Below, one piece after another: positions 46,400 through 57,919 of a stretch of 64,000 nt of DNA (its first letter is position 1; each line of letters begins with the position of its first letter). A model generated the notes under the pieces. It was not told where the DNA came from. It worked only from the letters and a program-made list of their open reading frames with translations, and ran no database searches. The position numbers and the translations under genes were made by a program. Where the stretch lies: the NCBI GenBank assembly GCA_963457665.1, contig OY735202.1, positions 78,462,166 to 78,526,165 of the forward strand. Reading direction: 5' to 3'. The stretch comes from Thysanoteuthis rhombus (lineage: Eukaryota; Mollusca; Cephalopoda; Oegopsida; Thysanoteuthidae).

Positions 46400-46525
46400 T
46401 ACTTGAATAACAGGAACCATAAGTTCAACGATACGTCCATCGTCCGTGGTAGAAGGAGAAGAGAGTAGGGCAAGTAGTCTTCCTTTGTGTCCATTGATTC
46501 TCATACTTGCAAAATATTGGGATAT
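46400..46525 (+). repeat. Dispersed repeat R2 motif
   Basis: ACCATAAGTTCAACGATACG TCCATCGTCCGTGGTAGAAG and CATTGATTCTCATACTTGCA, shared with 55.57-55.68 kb and, inverted, with 39.5 kb. Confidence 0.65.
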
Positions 46526-46534
46526 GGAAATATT

Positions 46535-46736
46535 TAATCATCATCAGCCTGCTGGCGTCCGTTGTTAGACATAGATATATCCCAAGATTCGCCAAACCTC
46601 TCTATCATGGGCATTGCGGAGCCAGTACTTTTTGAATTTATCTAGTTCCTCACACCATCTTACTTCCTGTCGGCCACAGCCTCGCACCCAATCTCTGGGG
46701 ATCCACGCTGTCCAGCGGTTCTAGGAATTCTACAAA
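46535..46736 (-). mobile_element. Non-LTR retrotransposon 3' fragment (family L), inverted
   Basis: Reverse complement ends GGACGCCAGCAGGCTGATGA and has GATTGGGTGCGAGGCTGTGG and CCGCAATGCCCATGATAGAG. Its 5' end abuts a plus-strand RT fragment at about 46,737. Confidence 0.82.
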
Positions 46737-47385
46737 TTATATTCCACTAAATAAAGGCAACAGAAAAAATGAACAGGAAACACCAGTCGAGAGTAACCAA
46801 TTCGAGGATTTCCCAGAGGTTACTCCACAGGAAGTGAAGCACGCCATCAAACAAAAGAAGAAAGGAAAGGCCCCTGTACCTGATAACATCACCATCAATC
46901 TACTAACAAAAGTTGGGAAAGTCATCATTAGGAATCAAGTCACCTTTTTCAACTTATGCCTCAAGCAAAGTGAAGTCTGAGGAGGGTGGAACACTGCAAT
47001 CGTAATGCTGTTAATAAAAAAGGGAATCCGAAAGACCTCAACAACTACAGGCCAATAATCCTATTCAACTGCATCTACTAACTCATCACTAAGCGAATCA
47101 CCAAAATTCTAGATGAGAACCAACCACGGGAACAAGCTGGCTTCAGAAAAAGCTACCCAACCATCGACTATCGCCATTCAGTGAACCAAATGAAAGAGAA
47201 AGCAGCAGAACATAGATTGCCACTAGCTGTAGCATTTGTCAACTTAAAAAAGGCCTTCGATTCAGTGGAAATCTGCGAAATCAATGATGTGATAATACAG
47301 GGCGTAAACCCCGTATATACCAAAGTACTGCAACATATCTATGGACACAGCAGTTCCTTTGTCAGGCTATATAAAGACTGAGCCC
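46737..47385 (+). mobile_element. Non-LTR reverse transcriptase fragment, RT fingers and palm start
   Basis: With one stop and one frameshift it reads HAIKQKKKGKAPVPDNITIN, FFNLCLKQ, WNTAIVMLLIKKGNPKDLNN, YRPIILFN, QPREQAGFRKSYPTIDYRHS, then FVNLKKAFDSVE (motif A) and VLQHIYG. Motif A has Asn where the catalytic Asp of F-V-D-x-x-K-A-F-D should be. Domains after motif A, including YADD, are absent. Confidence 0.88.
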
Positions 47386-47419
47386 TTTCAACTAGAAAAA
47401 GGAAATATTTTGCAAGTAC

Positions 47420-47515
47420 TATTTCTAATGAAAATCATAGATGGCCATTTTTGGCTTTGTCGAATAGAAAAATGCCGACTTCGGAATTCTATAATGATAT
47501 AAGTAGCAACTGAAT
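47420..47515 (+). repeat. Dispersed repeat R2, second half
   Basis: ATAGATGGCCATTTTTGGC, then AATGCCGACTTCGGAATTCT ATAATGATATAAG; compare 31.56-31.68 kb. Confidence 0.55.
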
Positions 47516-47615
47516 GTTCACCTCCAGTTCATTAGGTCGTGGGTTCAATTCAGGGTAGAGTCATACCAAAATAAAATGGTACTTAAAATAAAGAGTAGGA
47601 TTATCATTATTTTCA
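47516..47615 (+). mobile_element. tRNA-derived SINE-like fragment
   Basis: GTTCACCTCCAGTTCATTAG GTCGTGGGTTCAATTCAGGG gives a good B box (GGGTTCAATTC); the A box is weak. It ends about 35 nt before exon 11. Confidence 0.5.
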
Positions 47616-47650
47616 ATTCACAACTTGAAAAGTAACATTAACCGACTTAC

Positions 47651-47916
47651 TTGGTATGGTTGAATGATTGAAACTGTTGGCCGCCCAACGTCAACATGTC
47701 CTTGCCACCAGAAGTTTCCTTGGTCCCCCTCACGTTCCCAAATTTTCCACTCGGTGTAAGGTAGTTTAACGTAGATTCTTAAGGTCCCCGGGTTTGAGCT
47801 TTCCATGTTGTACCAAAATTTAAGACACGATTTTGTGGCCGGTGGGTAAAATGGAGTGGAAATGCGGAATTTGGTCGGTGTTTTTGCCAGGGACGAATTT
47901 GTGTAAATAAGACCAG
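47651..47916 (-). CDS. Exon 11: MAM4, central part
   Basis: Residues 574-662. Encodes GLIYTNSSLAK, the CLKFWYNMESS strand, L-R-I-Y-V, and W-E-R-E-G-D-Q-G-N-F-W. Contains an N-S-S sequon. Acceptor T-rich plus ACAG, donor GTAAGT, exit phase 0. Confidence 0.94.
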
Positions 47917-48089
47917 CTGTAAAAATAAACAAGTGAAAAAGGCTTGAATATGATATGCACTAGCTGAAGTACCTGTTTACAAATCCTAGGCTCATTGAGT
48001 GTGTATGCCAAACTTGATTGGGCTGCACCCATTTTGGGGTAGTTTCTATAATGTGATAGAAAATAACAGACGATGTGACGCCTATCATT

Positions 48090-48245
48090 TATGTATACAG
48101 AAAATTGATCAATTCAGATTAGTTTCTTCATCTTTGTTGTTTTATCACATCGTTTTGGCCGCTGCTCCCGCCGGCCTTCATTTCTGAGAGTAGACGTTTT
48201 ACTATTATACATTGATTCTTTCGGACCAGTGCACAAAACTTCAGG
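48090..48245 (-). repeat. One unit of the ~110-bp GGCCGAAA-core repeat
   Basis: ATTGATCAATTCAGATTAGT TTCTTCATCTTTGTTG, CATCGTTTTGGCCGCTG and CCGCCGGCCTTCATTTCTGA, followed by the start of a next unit. The reverse complement pairs GGCCG with CGGCC around a ten-base loop. Confidence 0.7.
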
Positions 48246-48844
48246 AAGTTACTACTTACCTGAAAATCCACCCTATGAGTGGTATTTTTCAACTAGCACC
48301 TACAGAGAGTCTTTAGTAGGCTTTTGCTCCAGATAGGGGATCAAAGATGCCAATTAGTAATCAAAGAACTTAATTTAGTCGCAATTCATTCCAATCAAAG
48401 CATATTTCGAATTTATTGAATGGACAATAAGAATCTTAAAAGCGTAAAAGGTAAGTATATAATCCAAATATTTACTCGCAAGCCGGGTCTGGCCAACAGG
48501 TCGTAAGTTGCCTACCGCTGCTTCTAGCTCATCAACTACTCGACTCAATTTATATAATTGACACCTCACGTCGTACGAAGAGGTCGGAGGTAATATCGCA
48601 GTCATAAATGTACCTAACGCGGAAATTTAACCTATTCAGATTTAGTTAGAAATATGGGGTAAATGAAAGTGTATTAACAACGGTAATGCAAATTCATCTT
48701 CATCTTGAGAATGTTGATATGTATTGCGATCCGCTTCTTCTGTGGCAATTCATTTAAGGATGGACTAAATATAAGCTCATAGGCATAAATGGGTTAAAAA
48801 TTCAAGTATGTCTAATTGAATGTTTTCTTAAGAATAAATCTCAC

Positions 48845-48961
48845 CAGTTTTTGTCCCCGTCGTATGATCAGGTATCGGTGTTGGTTTCATTGCATGAAGC
48901 CATTCCTTATACGATTTTACAGGAGTCCAACCGCATAAATCCAAGTTGAAATCACAAACAC
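48845..48961 (-). CDS. Exon 10: MAM4, N-terminal part
   Basis: Residues 535-573. Encodes VCDFNLDLCGW, EWLHAM, and IPDHTTGTKTG. It is 24-30 nt shorter than most equivalent exons: the usual x-G-P before the DHT motif is trimmed to IPDHT. Phase 1 on both sides. Confidence 0.92.
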
Positions 48962-50793
48962 CTGAAAGATAAAAATCATATACAAGAGCCACGTTTGTCA
49001 CATATAGTATTTGTAGCAGCCATCAACCCCGATCCCTACGCTCATTAAACTACATAAATTTCTTCTTTCTCCCTTCTCCTTTATATCCTCCATCCTCTTT
49101 GTAAAAAGAGATTAAAGTTGCATTGTATTTTTCTTGTTATAAAAGACCCAAAATGCAAGGCCTTTTCCCTACCATGAAAAAAAAAACCGCACTTCTAACC
49201 TCAATTTGGGGTGGGATTAACGAAAAACTCATCACATCATGCCTTATGTTTTTTTTTTCCTATTTGAAACTCTTGACAGCATTAAAAACTCATCTTCAGA
49301 CAAAGCTGCCGAATACTTGACAACAAGACTGATTTGGAATTAAACTAAAAATATGTACAAAACGTTCAGTAGACAAGTTGAAACGTTTTGATTCAACATC
49401 ATATTGCCGTTGAAATTTGACCCCACCAAGATTAAATTACGGATAATATTTTATCATTTATTATAAACAAGATCAAAAAGCTGGTAAAATTGACTTCTAG
49501 CTACCACCACGATCAAATTAGTAAAATTGACCTCAAACCATCATCAATATTAAATTGTTAAAATTTGACCACATACTATCTCATTCAACTGAGTTTTCAG
49601 TCGTGGAGAAACAGAAAATGTAACTATTTTGCAGTTTTACTTCCATGTAAATTTTGATGTGGACGCAACGATGTTGTTATTAGTCAAGAATTAATGCAAG
49701 TGTTACTGACTGATATGTAATATGTTGGTCCTGTCAAGGCTGACAATGGGCGTAGCAACTTTTACAGTTATTACTTATTGCAAGAGTAAGGCTACTATAT
49801 GTACTAGCAGAAAACATGGATATTCCATGGGTGTGGAGAACTAAGATTATTCACTATCTCAGCTCTTCTCTCACTCTCTGTTTGTTGCTATCCATTCTCT
49901 CATCCTTTCCAATTTTCGTTAGCCAGCCATGATTTTATCAAAATGTTCTACAAACATGGATTAGCAACATGGATTTTGATCTTCAGTAAGCTACCTAATT
50001 TCATTCCCCCCTTTTCTTATCCTCTCATCGAACTACCTAACTGCCACCCTTACTTCTCTTTTCCTAGCTCTTTAGTAAACTACCTTACTACTCTTGTTTC
50101 TTTCTAAATGAAATCAGGAATGCTTTGAATTGAATAAGTGATATTTCAATTCATCTAATTCATAGTAATAAAATGAGGAATTTTTGAAGAAGAAATGAGT
50201 AATACTTTAAACAAAATTTATTTGCATAATGTAATAAATCTTGGTTTATTAAACCGAATCCTAAACCTGATTCTTTTTCAGAAACGAAGCCAATCTGTTT
50301 CATCATCTCGACATTGCTTTTATTCAAATGTCTGCCTTTCAAGATTCTTTTCAACAAATTGACAAGTATGAGTGCAACAGACGGGGATCGTGATTTATAG
50401 ATAATTATTTCCAGTGGCATTCCCGCTTTTTGTAGACGCTGAATTACTCTCAGGTCAAAAAAAAAAAAAAAAAAAAAGCAGAAAAAATTACAATAATGCT
50501 CTATTAAACGTTGCCCCGTTTTGGTTGAATAATGAGAGAAAAAAAAGAGAGATCAAAAAGCGTTTCTTGTAAGTTGGCAAGTGAAAATGTAACCCCCCCT
50601 GCAAAAAAAACCCAACGAAAAACAAAAAAAACAAAACCTTTCTTTCCTTAATGATGATACGCCCAAAGAAAGCTTTATGATGGATCAGTCGAAACGCTGC
50701 AGTAACAACATCAACACAAAAAGGGGTTCTATTGCCTAAGGGAAGTTTAAAAAAAAAAAAAAAAAAAAAAAAAGAGACGATCAAAGTACTTAC
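48962..50793. other. Intron between exons 9 and 10
   Basis: 1.8 kb. Contains A tracts at 50,458-50,477 and 50,748-50,773 and a decayed plus-strand GATGGATCAGTCGAAACGCT core like that at 63.9 kb. No gene seen. Confidence 0.5.
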
Positions 50794-50884
50794 GAGCAGC
50801 GGGACACGGATTACCGACCATTGCAAGATCATCCAACGCGATGACGTCATAGTAGTGCCCAGATGTTATGCTTTCGATGTAAAT
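50794..50884 (-). CDS. Exon 9: MAM3, C-terminal part
   Basis: Residues 505-534. Encodes IYIESITSGHYYDVIALDDL and a closing Cys in NPCP. The usual FEG is replaced by IES. Acceptor TATTCCAG, donor GTAAGT. A run of about 20 A on the plus strand lies some 20 nt downstream of its donor. Confidence 0.92.
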
Positions 50885-50998
50885 CTGGAATACAAGATGG
50901 AGGAATGTGACTTTGGACCATAAGGGGAGAAATGTGCAACTTGGAATAAAAAACAAACAAACAAAAGATCCAAAATTGTGATGAAAAAAAAATCTCAC

Positions 50999-51255
50999 CT
51001 GATAATTAAATTTGCTGTTAATATTCAAATGAGCGTGTTTCCAGTTGTTTCCCTGTTCTCCAGATTTGGTCCATCGTAGAGTTTTCGTCTGATTGACAAC
51101 TGTGTAGATATTCAATGTTCCAATCTGCATGCCGTACATGTAGTAATAAAAGGTGAAGCAATTGCCCTTGCCGGTGGTTGGACCCAGTTTTGGAGTCTTT
51201 AAAACAGCTCTGATCCCTTTCTTGAATCCGCTACTCCTGGTGAAGATGTAATATC
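50999..51255 (-). CDS. Exon 8: MAM3, central part
   Basis: Residues 419-504. Encodes GYYIFTRSSG, CFTFYYYMYGMQ, L-N-I-Y and W-T-K-S-G-E-Q-G-N-N-W. It has an NQT sequon. At 257 nt it has the same length as exons 16 and 19, which occupy the same position in MAM6 and MAM7. Confidence 0.94.
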
Positions 51256-51889
51256 CTTTTGGGGAAAAAAAGAACAGAAGAAAATAAATTGTCCATGGTT
51301 TTGAGAAGGGTTGTTAACGTTCAAAGTTTTTCAGACGATTGGATTGCTTTGAAACAGGGGAACATGTTGACAGGGTGTATGAGTTAGACAACTGTAGAGT
51401 CCAACCCCAATGTGGTTTCCGTATGAGAATTCAGTCCTAACAAGAAGAGGAAAATATACCACGCAAATCCAACGTTATAAGCGTTCCTACTGTTGGAGAA
51501 AAAAATTTTTTTACCCCCATCACATTTGAATAGTACACCTGAACAGAACTGTAGAATGGATAGGCCCAAACGTTGTACTAACAACACAGATAAGGTGCTC
51601 AAACGTCTAGGAAACTCTTCGATTGAAAATGAATTGTCAGTCAACCGTTAAAAAGGTTCAACATTTACATTTTAAATGCAACTCGTTTCTACAGTTATAC
51701 ACTCTATTCAGCTAACCGTTTTCGCAAAACCACTGATGAGACAGGAAACTGGGTCGTATAGGAAGTGAAGTACTGCTTAAAAAAAAAAACAAAATAAAAA
51801 AAATACAAACATTTAGCAGTTGTGAGCAAGGAATATCTAAAATCTTTGTAGAAAGCACTGAAAGGTTAAAGCTGATAAATTTTGGATTA

Positions 51890-51970
51890 CTTCCATCGAC
51901 TCTCTTGTCTTGTAGATCACAACATTTCGGCCACTCTATGCTCCGACCTCCTAGAGAAATAATGTGATCA
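51890..51970 (-). repeat. Part of a GGCCGAAA-core repeat
   Basis: GATCACAACATTTCGGCCAC TCTATGCTCCGACCTCC matches the inner part of the 17.3-kb units. Confidence 0.6.
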
Positions 51971-52053
51971 AAAAGCTATTTGCTCGCCTTACTTTTCCAA
52001 ATTTCCTCAGAAAATTACTGACATATCAAATTTCAATTTTTTTTCCAACCTAC

Positions 52054-52197
52054 CTGAACCAGAGTGATCTGCTTTTGGTCCAGTGTTGAGTAATCCGGTC
52101 GAACCTTTTAATAGTTTCCAATCTTCATCATCCTTGCGACTCTGCTGCCATTCACAAGTATCTTGGACGTCGAAATTGCAACCAACTTTTGTCAAAG
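52054..52197 (-). CDS. Exon 7: MAM3, N-terminal part
   Basis: Residues 371-418. Encodes GCNFDVQDTCEWQQ, D-E-D-W, and NTGPKADHSGSG. The DHT motif is DHS here. Phase 1 on both sides; acceptor ACCACAG, donor GTAGGT. Confidence 0.92.
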
Positions 52198-52449
52198 CTG
52201 TGGTAACAAGAGATGAGCAAATAAGTTTTGAACTGTAGTCCCTCTTTATAACATGGGTGTTTAGGTTCAAGAAAGACAACTGAATGCTGGATGAATAAAA
52301 TTCAATTATAAGTGTCAAAATAATTCACTACATGATGACGTAGTAAAAAATAATATCTCAGGTTATGTTAAACTTGATGAATAAAAGGCCATAATTTCTC
52401 GACACTGAATTGAATATTATTACGACAATGTAAATGAATAAAGAAATAA

Positions 52450-52560
52450 GCGTCGTGCAGAATTCGAACCCGAACCCACCAGGAAGCAGACTTGATTTTA
52501 TTTACATGGTCGACTGTTTGCTACTTGTCTAACACCGATACCGAACGAAATATGTTAGCT
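52450..52560 (-). mobile_element. tRNA-derived SINE-like fragment
   Basis: Reverse complement has GGTGGGTTCGGGTTCGAATT CTGC, a strong B box, with TTAGACAAGTAGC upstream as a possible A box. Confidence 0.55.
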
Positions 52561-52924
52561 AATAAGACGTCTCCGCAATTATCACATTCTGTCGAATATA
52601 AACTCTCCGATCTAATGATATATACACTATTGGAGAAATGGGAACACACATTATATTATACATAAATAAATGTATAATGCGTGCGTGAGAGTGTAAGTAT
52701 TATACCGAGAACTGAGACACGAGCGATTTAAGTGCTAAAAACTTATTTTCAAGTATTGTGGTGCAAACTTTTTTTTCGCACGTCAGCGTAGATTGTCGGA
52801 TTCAAATAGTGTCCATGTTTATTGAAAGGTTTGGGTTAGGATTAAATTTAGGGATAGGGCTAGGGCTTTGGCTTATGATAAAACAGGTTTCTTTGGCAGA
52901 GCAAGTTCAATCTTCAAAAGCAAA

Positions 52925-53095
52925 AAGATCCCATTAATCCTAAAAAGAAGGATGTACAACCAATGCATCTTCCCAATAGTCACTTATGGAGCTGAAACAT
53001 GGAACCTAACCAAGAGAAAGACCCACAAATTGAGGACCATGTAACGTGCACATGAAAGAATTATGCTCAACCTCACAGAGAGAGACGGGAAGTAA
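52925..53095 (+). mobile_element. Non-LTR retrotransposon fragment (family L), truncated at its 3' end
   Basis: ATCCTAAAAAGAAGGATGTA CAACCAATGCATC through CTCACAGAGAGAGACGG follows the 45.2-kb copy, then identity stops. It is the only copy that lacks the 3' terminus. Confidence 0.8.
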
Positions 53096-53241
53096 GGGTG
53101 AAGTTTACTACTATAGATACATTATGAATAGAACTCCCTCTTAAGAAACCTTTTGATATTTCCTTTCATAAAACTGAAAAAAAAATTCTGGAAGATTTGG
53201 AGGTCTAATAGATTGAAAACACTTCAGTAGAATTAAAAAAT

Positions 53242-53260
53242 GAAAAAAAAAAAAAAAAAG
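53242..53260. repeat. Poly(A) tract
   Basis: About 17 A after TGAAAA; the rest of the 52,198-53,633 intron is AT-rich and without a gene. Confidence 0.85.
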
Positions 53261-53633
53261 AAAGAAGAAATCAAAAAGAATAAAATCAGAATAGAAAGTT
53301 TTCTCCATTTGGTTTTGAACTAGGTCTTCTGATAGAATTTATTTCGTTTCTAAACAGCGGAGTATTGCGGTTTCCATTGATTTCTTTAGCAATTAAAGTT
53401 TTTTTTTCATGTAGACGCGAGTGCAGACCCCGTAGAAATCAACGGATTTTCTGTTGAAAAATTCGACCCAAGAATGTGTACTGTAGGTATATTGATGCCT
53501 TTATTTCCCCTATGTGATGCGTAGTTCTCGACTTGGATTACAAACACACACACATACTCAGTCCACTACTTTGATACACTGGCATTTCCATAAGGAACAA
53601 AGATGAAATACAAATAAAAAGAAACGTTCTTAC

Positions 53634-53751
53634 CTAATGCTTTGGTGTCTGCATATTCGGGCATAATTGCGCATTCACCTTGGCTGACCTCTATATCATC
53701 AAGTGCAATGTCTCCATTATAGCCCTCACCGCGGACTCCCTCAAATAACAA
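53634..53751 (-). CDS. Exon 6: MAM2, C-terminal part and linker
   Basis: Residues 332-370. Encodes [20 protein letters not shown] and the closing Cys (GEC), then a short linker of about twelve residues before MAM3. Acceptor TTTTGCAG, donor GTAAGA. Confidence 0.94.
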
Positions 53752-55550
53752 CTGCAAAACAAATGTGGAACCAAAGAAATAAGAGTTAATTCTACAGATT
53801 CCACCTTGAAAGCTACTGGCAGGTGAAAAAGAAGGTATTTACTCGGATTTTGTTCGCCAAGGCAAGAGAGGTAACGTATAATATTAGAACAAATGGACTG
53901 TTTGCTTATTTCCATAAGATCATGTGAAGAGATTCTGTTAGAAATGACAAAAAATTTAAAAAAATATTTCAACACTATACGAAAATAATGTTAAATCTTT
54001 TTTTGTTCTTAAATCACAACCCCAATTCTGAACACAACAGACACTGAATTCTATCAATTGTAAGGCACAGCCTTAAATGGTCACGTTTTCTGCCTTCATT
54101 GTTCCTCAATGAGTCAGCAGTAGTAATATAAATTTGGATGATCAGTGGTAATTGTGTCTAATGGAGTTAACTCCCTGGTTTTCGCCAACCCAATGTGAAT
54201 AGTTGCCAGAAGGAAGCAACAAATTACATTTCTTCATTTGAAAAAAAAAAGATGAGCCAATATTATTTGAACCAATTGTCAGAATTTCTTATATGAAGTA
54301 AAATCATCGTCATTAAATTTCTGTTGCTTTTCAACGTAACTTAAGGTCGTGATATTCTACGACCGTAAAGCAAATGGCATGGATCGGAAATATAGAATAA
54401 GCTTCAGACAAAATTTGAACTTGTATCCCTTATCCTGACCGTACCTTACTGATAAAACCATGAAAACTGTTTACCCGAAGCCCCACGAGAACTGGATGTG
54501 ACATAAAGTTGGTTTAACGAGGGGGACCTCACACGCGAACGCATGTTAAAGGAACTTTATAAAAAAAATTAGGAGTACTCAACTTGATCACAGTCGAACT
54601 CTAATCTGGGACCAACACCACACAATTTCAGGGGCATTGCAACTGTCTTTGTTTTGTCAGAAATTATCCTCCAAGTATAAATTTGGATGATCAGTGGTAA
54701 AGGTCTGCTATAGGTTCGTGAATTATTACGTTGGCTTATGCGTCTGCTACTGACGTAGGGAATGAACAAAGGTAGACGACACGATATTTATAACTATTCT
54801 AATAAATACAAATACAAGAACATAATTTAGGGTTAGGTCTGCTTGTAAGAACGAATATACATTGGCAACTAGCAATAAGAATTCACCAAACATTTTTTTC
54901 TATCTCTGACACTGTTCCTCCAAAAGAATCCATGTAAATAGCCGATGGAAATGGCCTTTACTGGTGCCAAATTATCAGTCATATCCGTTCAGCAAACATC
55001 CACATATTTCCCATTATGAGTTTGGCAAAGTGCAAAAATATGAAAGGACACAATTTATTTGCAATGATACTTCAAAAGAAACGAAAGACTTGATTTCGAG
55101 AACCAGCCAACAAAAATCGCTCACTCCCCTTTCTTATTGAATTTACGAACTGTTTGCAAACCTTTAACTGATCGGTAAGCTACTAGAGCTAACCACCAAA
55201 CTTAATTAAAATTTGTTCATGCAACTAAATATATTCCCCATTACTAAGTGTAAAGTGGAAAATACCTATTTTGTTAAATGATAGATTGGTAATCTTTGCT
55301 TTCACGTACGTAAACCTATGTTTAACCAGCGTAAAAGACCCTCAAAAGTAGATTTTCCATCAAAAGGTATCAATCACATCATGTCCATCAGAAATAGAGG
55401 TAATGATGGAATTAAACGATTGTCTTTATCAGATTTTACGCTATGGATTCGTCAAAGACGGAAAAGTACATCCAACCCGACCTACCAAACAGTCGGATTT
55501 ATGGTACGCCGACTGATGAAGTTTAATCACATTGTTGAGTTAATTACTGA
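53752..55550. other. Intron part between exons 5 and 6, no gene seen
   Basis: AT-rich; the 82-codon plus-strand frame at 55,318 is not recognised. Confidence 0.45.
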
Positions 55551-55554
55551 TGGA

Positions 55555-55790
55555 TATGTTGTTTAATTATACTTTTTAATAAACAAGAACTATGAGTTCA
55601 ACTGCGTTCATCTGTGGTAGTATTCATAGGAGGAGCAGAAAGAAGAAAATCAATCGATTCTCATGCTTGCATAATGGAAATACTTACAGAGTATTATTTA
55701 CTTTTTGGAGCTTCTCTATGCTGGTCAAATAACGCCACAGATTTATGTACATCAAAGTGAAGATTGCAATTAAATTCAACCAGAGGAGGG
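55555..55790 (+). repeat. Dispersed repeat R2-like composite
   Basis: TATGTTGTTTAATTATACTT, ACTATGAGTTCAACTGCG, TCATCTGTGGTAGTATTCAT, GATTCTCATGCTTGC and GAGCTTCTCTATGCTGGTC. Its two ends match 8,985-9,135; its middle matches 46.4 kb. Confidence 0.65.
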
Positions 55791-55813
55791 ATATAAGCTA
55801 AATCAGGACTTAC

Positions 55814-56217
55814 GGAATATGGCTTATTTGTATAAATCGAGTCTACATTCAGCTGACCGTACAACCACTCGGGTCCGTTGTTCCCGCGCTGAGTCCACAA
55901 ATAACCTTCTCCATTTTCATTCTTCACAAGGACATTCAAAGAATTGACGTCTTTTCCGTTCATTTGGTACCAGAAACGAAGACACAAACTCATGTTTGAT
56001 GAAGGGAAATTTTCACTCTGTAGGCGAGAAACGTCCCCGGGGGCCTGGGGATCACTGGTATCTATATATACGTAATATCCTTCGGTAGTACCAAGTGTGT
56101 GATCAGCACTGGGACCAGTCGTAGGAGTATCAGAGTAGCCTTTACTTCTTAGCCAATCGAATTGGTCGGACTTTATGTTCTTCCAAGTGCACAGATCTTT
56201 CTCAAAATCACAAAATC
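55814..56217 (-). CDS. Exon 5: MAM2, N-terminal and central parts in one exon
   Basis: Residues 197-331, the longest exon. Encodes GFCDFEKDLCTW, F-D-W, TTGPSADHTLGTT, YYVYIDTSD, CLRFWYQMNGKDVN and W-T-Q-R-G-N-N-G-P-E-W. The other ten MAMs are interrupted by a phase 1 intron just after the DHT motif; here that intron is absent. Exit is phase 0 after K-P-Y-S. Donor GTAAGT. Confidence 0.95.
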
Positions 56218-56332
56218 CTGAGTAGAATTGGTCAGAATGTTAAAATCATTGTTATTATTGAAATGACAAAAGGAAAGGGAAGCAGGAATTTCACTGGGAG
56301 AAATCTAAACATGTTAACTAGTCAGGGAAAGG

Positions 56333-57919
56333 AAGACAGAGAGAGGGAAAGAGGGAGAAAGTGTAAGTGAAGAAGTGAGAGTGAATGACAGTGCACGTGC
56401 ACGCACGAGAGAGAAAGAGAGATACCGCATGTGTATGGGAGAGAGAGATACCGCATGTGTATGGGAGAGACACAGAGAGAAAAAGTGTGTGTGAGAGAGA
56501 GAAAGTGTGAGAGAGAGAGAGAGAGAAAGTGTGAGAGAGAGAGAGAGGAAAAGTGTGTGAGAGAGAGAGAATAAGTGTGTGAGAGAGAGAGAATAAGTGT
56601 GTGAGAGAGAGAGAATAAGTGTGTGAGAGAGAGAGAATAAGTGTGTGAGAGAGAGAATAAGTGTGCGAGAGAGAGAATAAGTGTGCGAGAGAGAGAAAAA
56701 GTGTGTGTGAGAGAGAGAAAAAGTGTGTGTGAGAGAGAGAAAAAGTGTGAGAGAGAGAGAGAAAAAGTGTGAGAGAGAGAGAGGAAAAGTGAGAGAGAGA
56801 GAGAGGAAAAGTGAGAGAGAGAGGAAAAGTGAGAGAGAGAGGAAAAGTGAGAGAGAGAGGAAAAGTGAGAGAGAGAGGAAAAGTGAGAGAGAGAGAGAGA
56901 GGAAAAGTGAGAGAGAGAGAGAGAGGAAAAGTGAGAGAGAGAGAGAGAGGAAAAGTGAGAGAGAGAGAGAGAGAGAGGAAAAGTGAGAGAGAGAGAGAGA
57001 GGAAAAGTGAGAGAGAGAGAGAGAGAGAGGAAAAGTGAGAGAGAGAGAGAGGAAAAGTGAGAGAGAGAGAGAGGAAAAGTGAGAGAGAGAGAGAGGAAAA
57101 GTGAGAGAGAGAGAGAGGAAAAGTGAGAGAGAGAGAGGAAAAGTGAGAGAGAGAGAGGAAAAGTGAGAGAGAGAGAGGAAAAGTGAGAGAGAGAGAGGAA
57201 AAGTGAGAGAGAGAGAGGAAAAGTGAGAGAGAGAGAGGAAAAGTGAGAGAGAGAGAGGAAAAGTGTGTGAGAGAGAGGAAAAGTGTGTGAGAGAGAGGAA
57301 AAGTGTGTGAGAGAGAGGAAAAGTGTGTGAGAGAGAGGAAAAGTGTGTGAGAGAGAGGAAAAGTGTGTGAGAGAGAGGAAAAGTGTGAGAGAGAGAGAAT
57401 AAGTGTGAGAGAGAGAGAATAAGTGTGTGAGAGAGAGAATAAGTGTGTGAGAGAGAGAATAAGTGTGAGAGAGAGAATAAGTGTGAGAGAGAGAGAATAA
57501 GTGTGAGAGAGAGAGAATAAGTGTGAGAGAGAGAGAATAAGTGTGAGAGAGAGAGAATAAGTGTGAGAGAGAGAGAATAAGTGTGAGAGAGAGAGAATAA
57601 GTGTGTGAGAGAGAGAAAAAGTGTGTGAGAGAGAGAAAAAGTGTGAGAGAGAGAGAAAAAGTGTGTGAGAGAGAGAAAAAGTGTGTGAGAGAGAGAAAAA
57701 GTGTGTGAGAGAGAGAAAAAGTGTGTGAGAGAGAGAATAAGTGTGAGAGAGAGAGAAAAAGTGTGAGAGAGAGAGAGAATAAGTGTGTGAGAGAGAGAGA
57801 ATAAGTGTGTGAGAGAGAGAAAAAGTGTGAGAGAGAGAAAAAAAGTGTGAGAGAGAGAGAAAAAGTGTGAGAGAGAGAGAAAAAGTGTGTGAGAGAGAGA
57901 AAAAGTGTGTGAGAGGAAC
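56333..57919. repeat. 1.6-kb GA-rich array, units of GTGTGAGAGAGAGAAAAA type
   Basis: Purine-rich on the plus strand, with sub-blocks differing in length (16-26 bp) and in AAAAAG, GAATAAG or GGAAAAG cores. Six-frame ORFs of up to 601 codons over it are Ser/Leu/Phe- or Arg/Glu-rich artefacts; the longest one begins with the real exon 4 and reads through. It fills most of the intron between exons 4 and 5. Confidence 0.98.
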
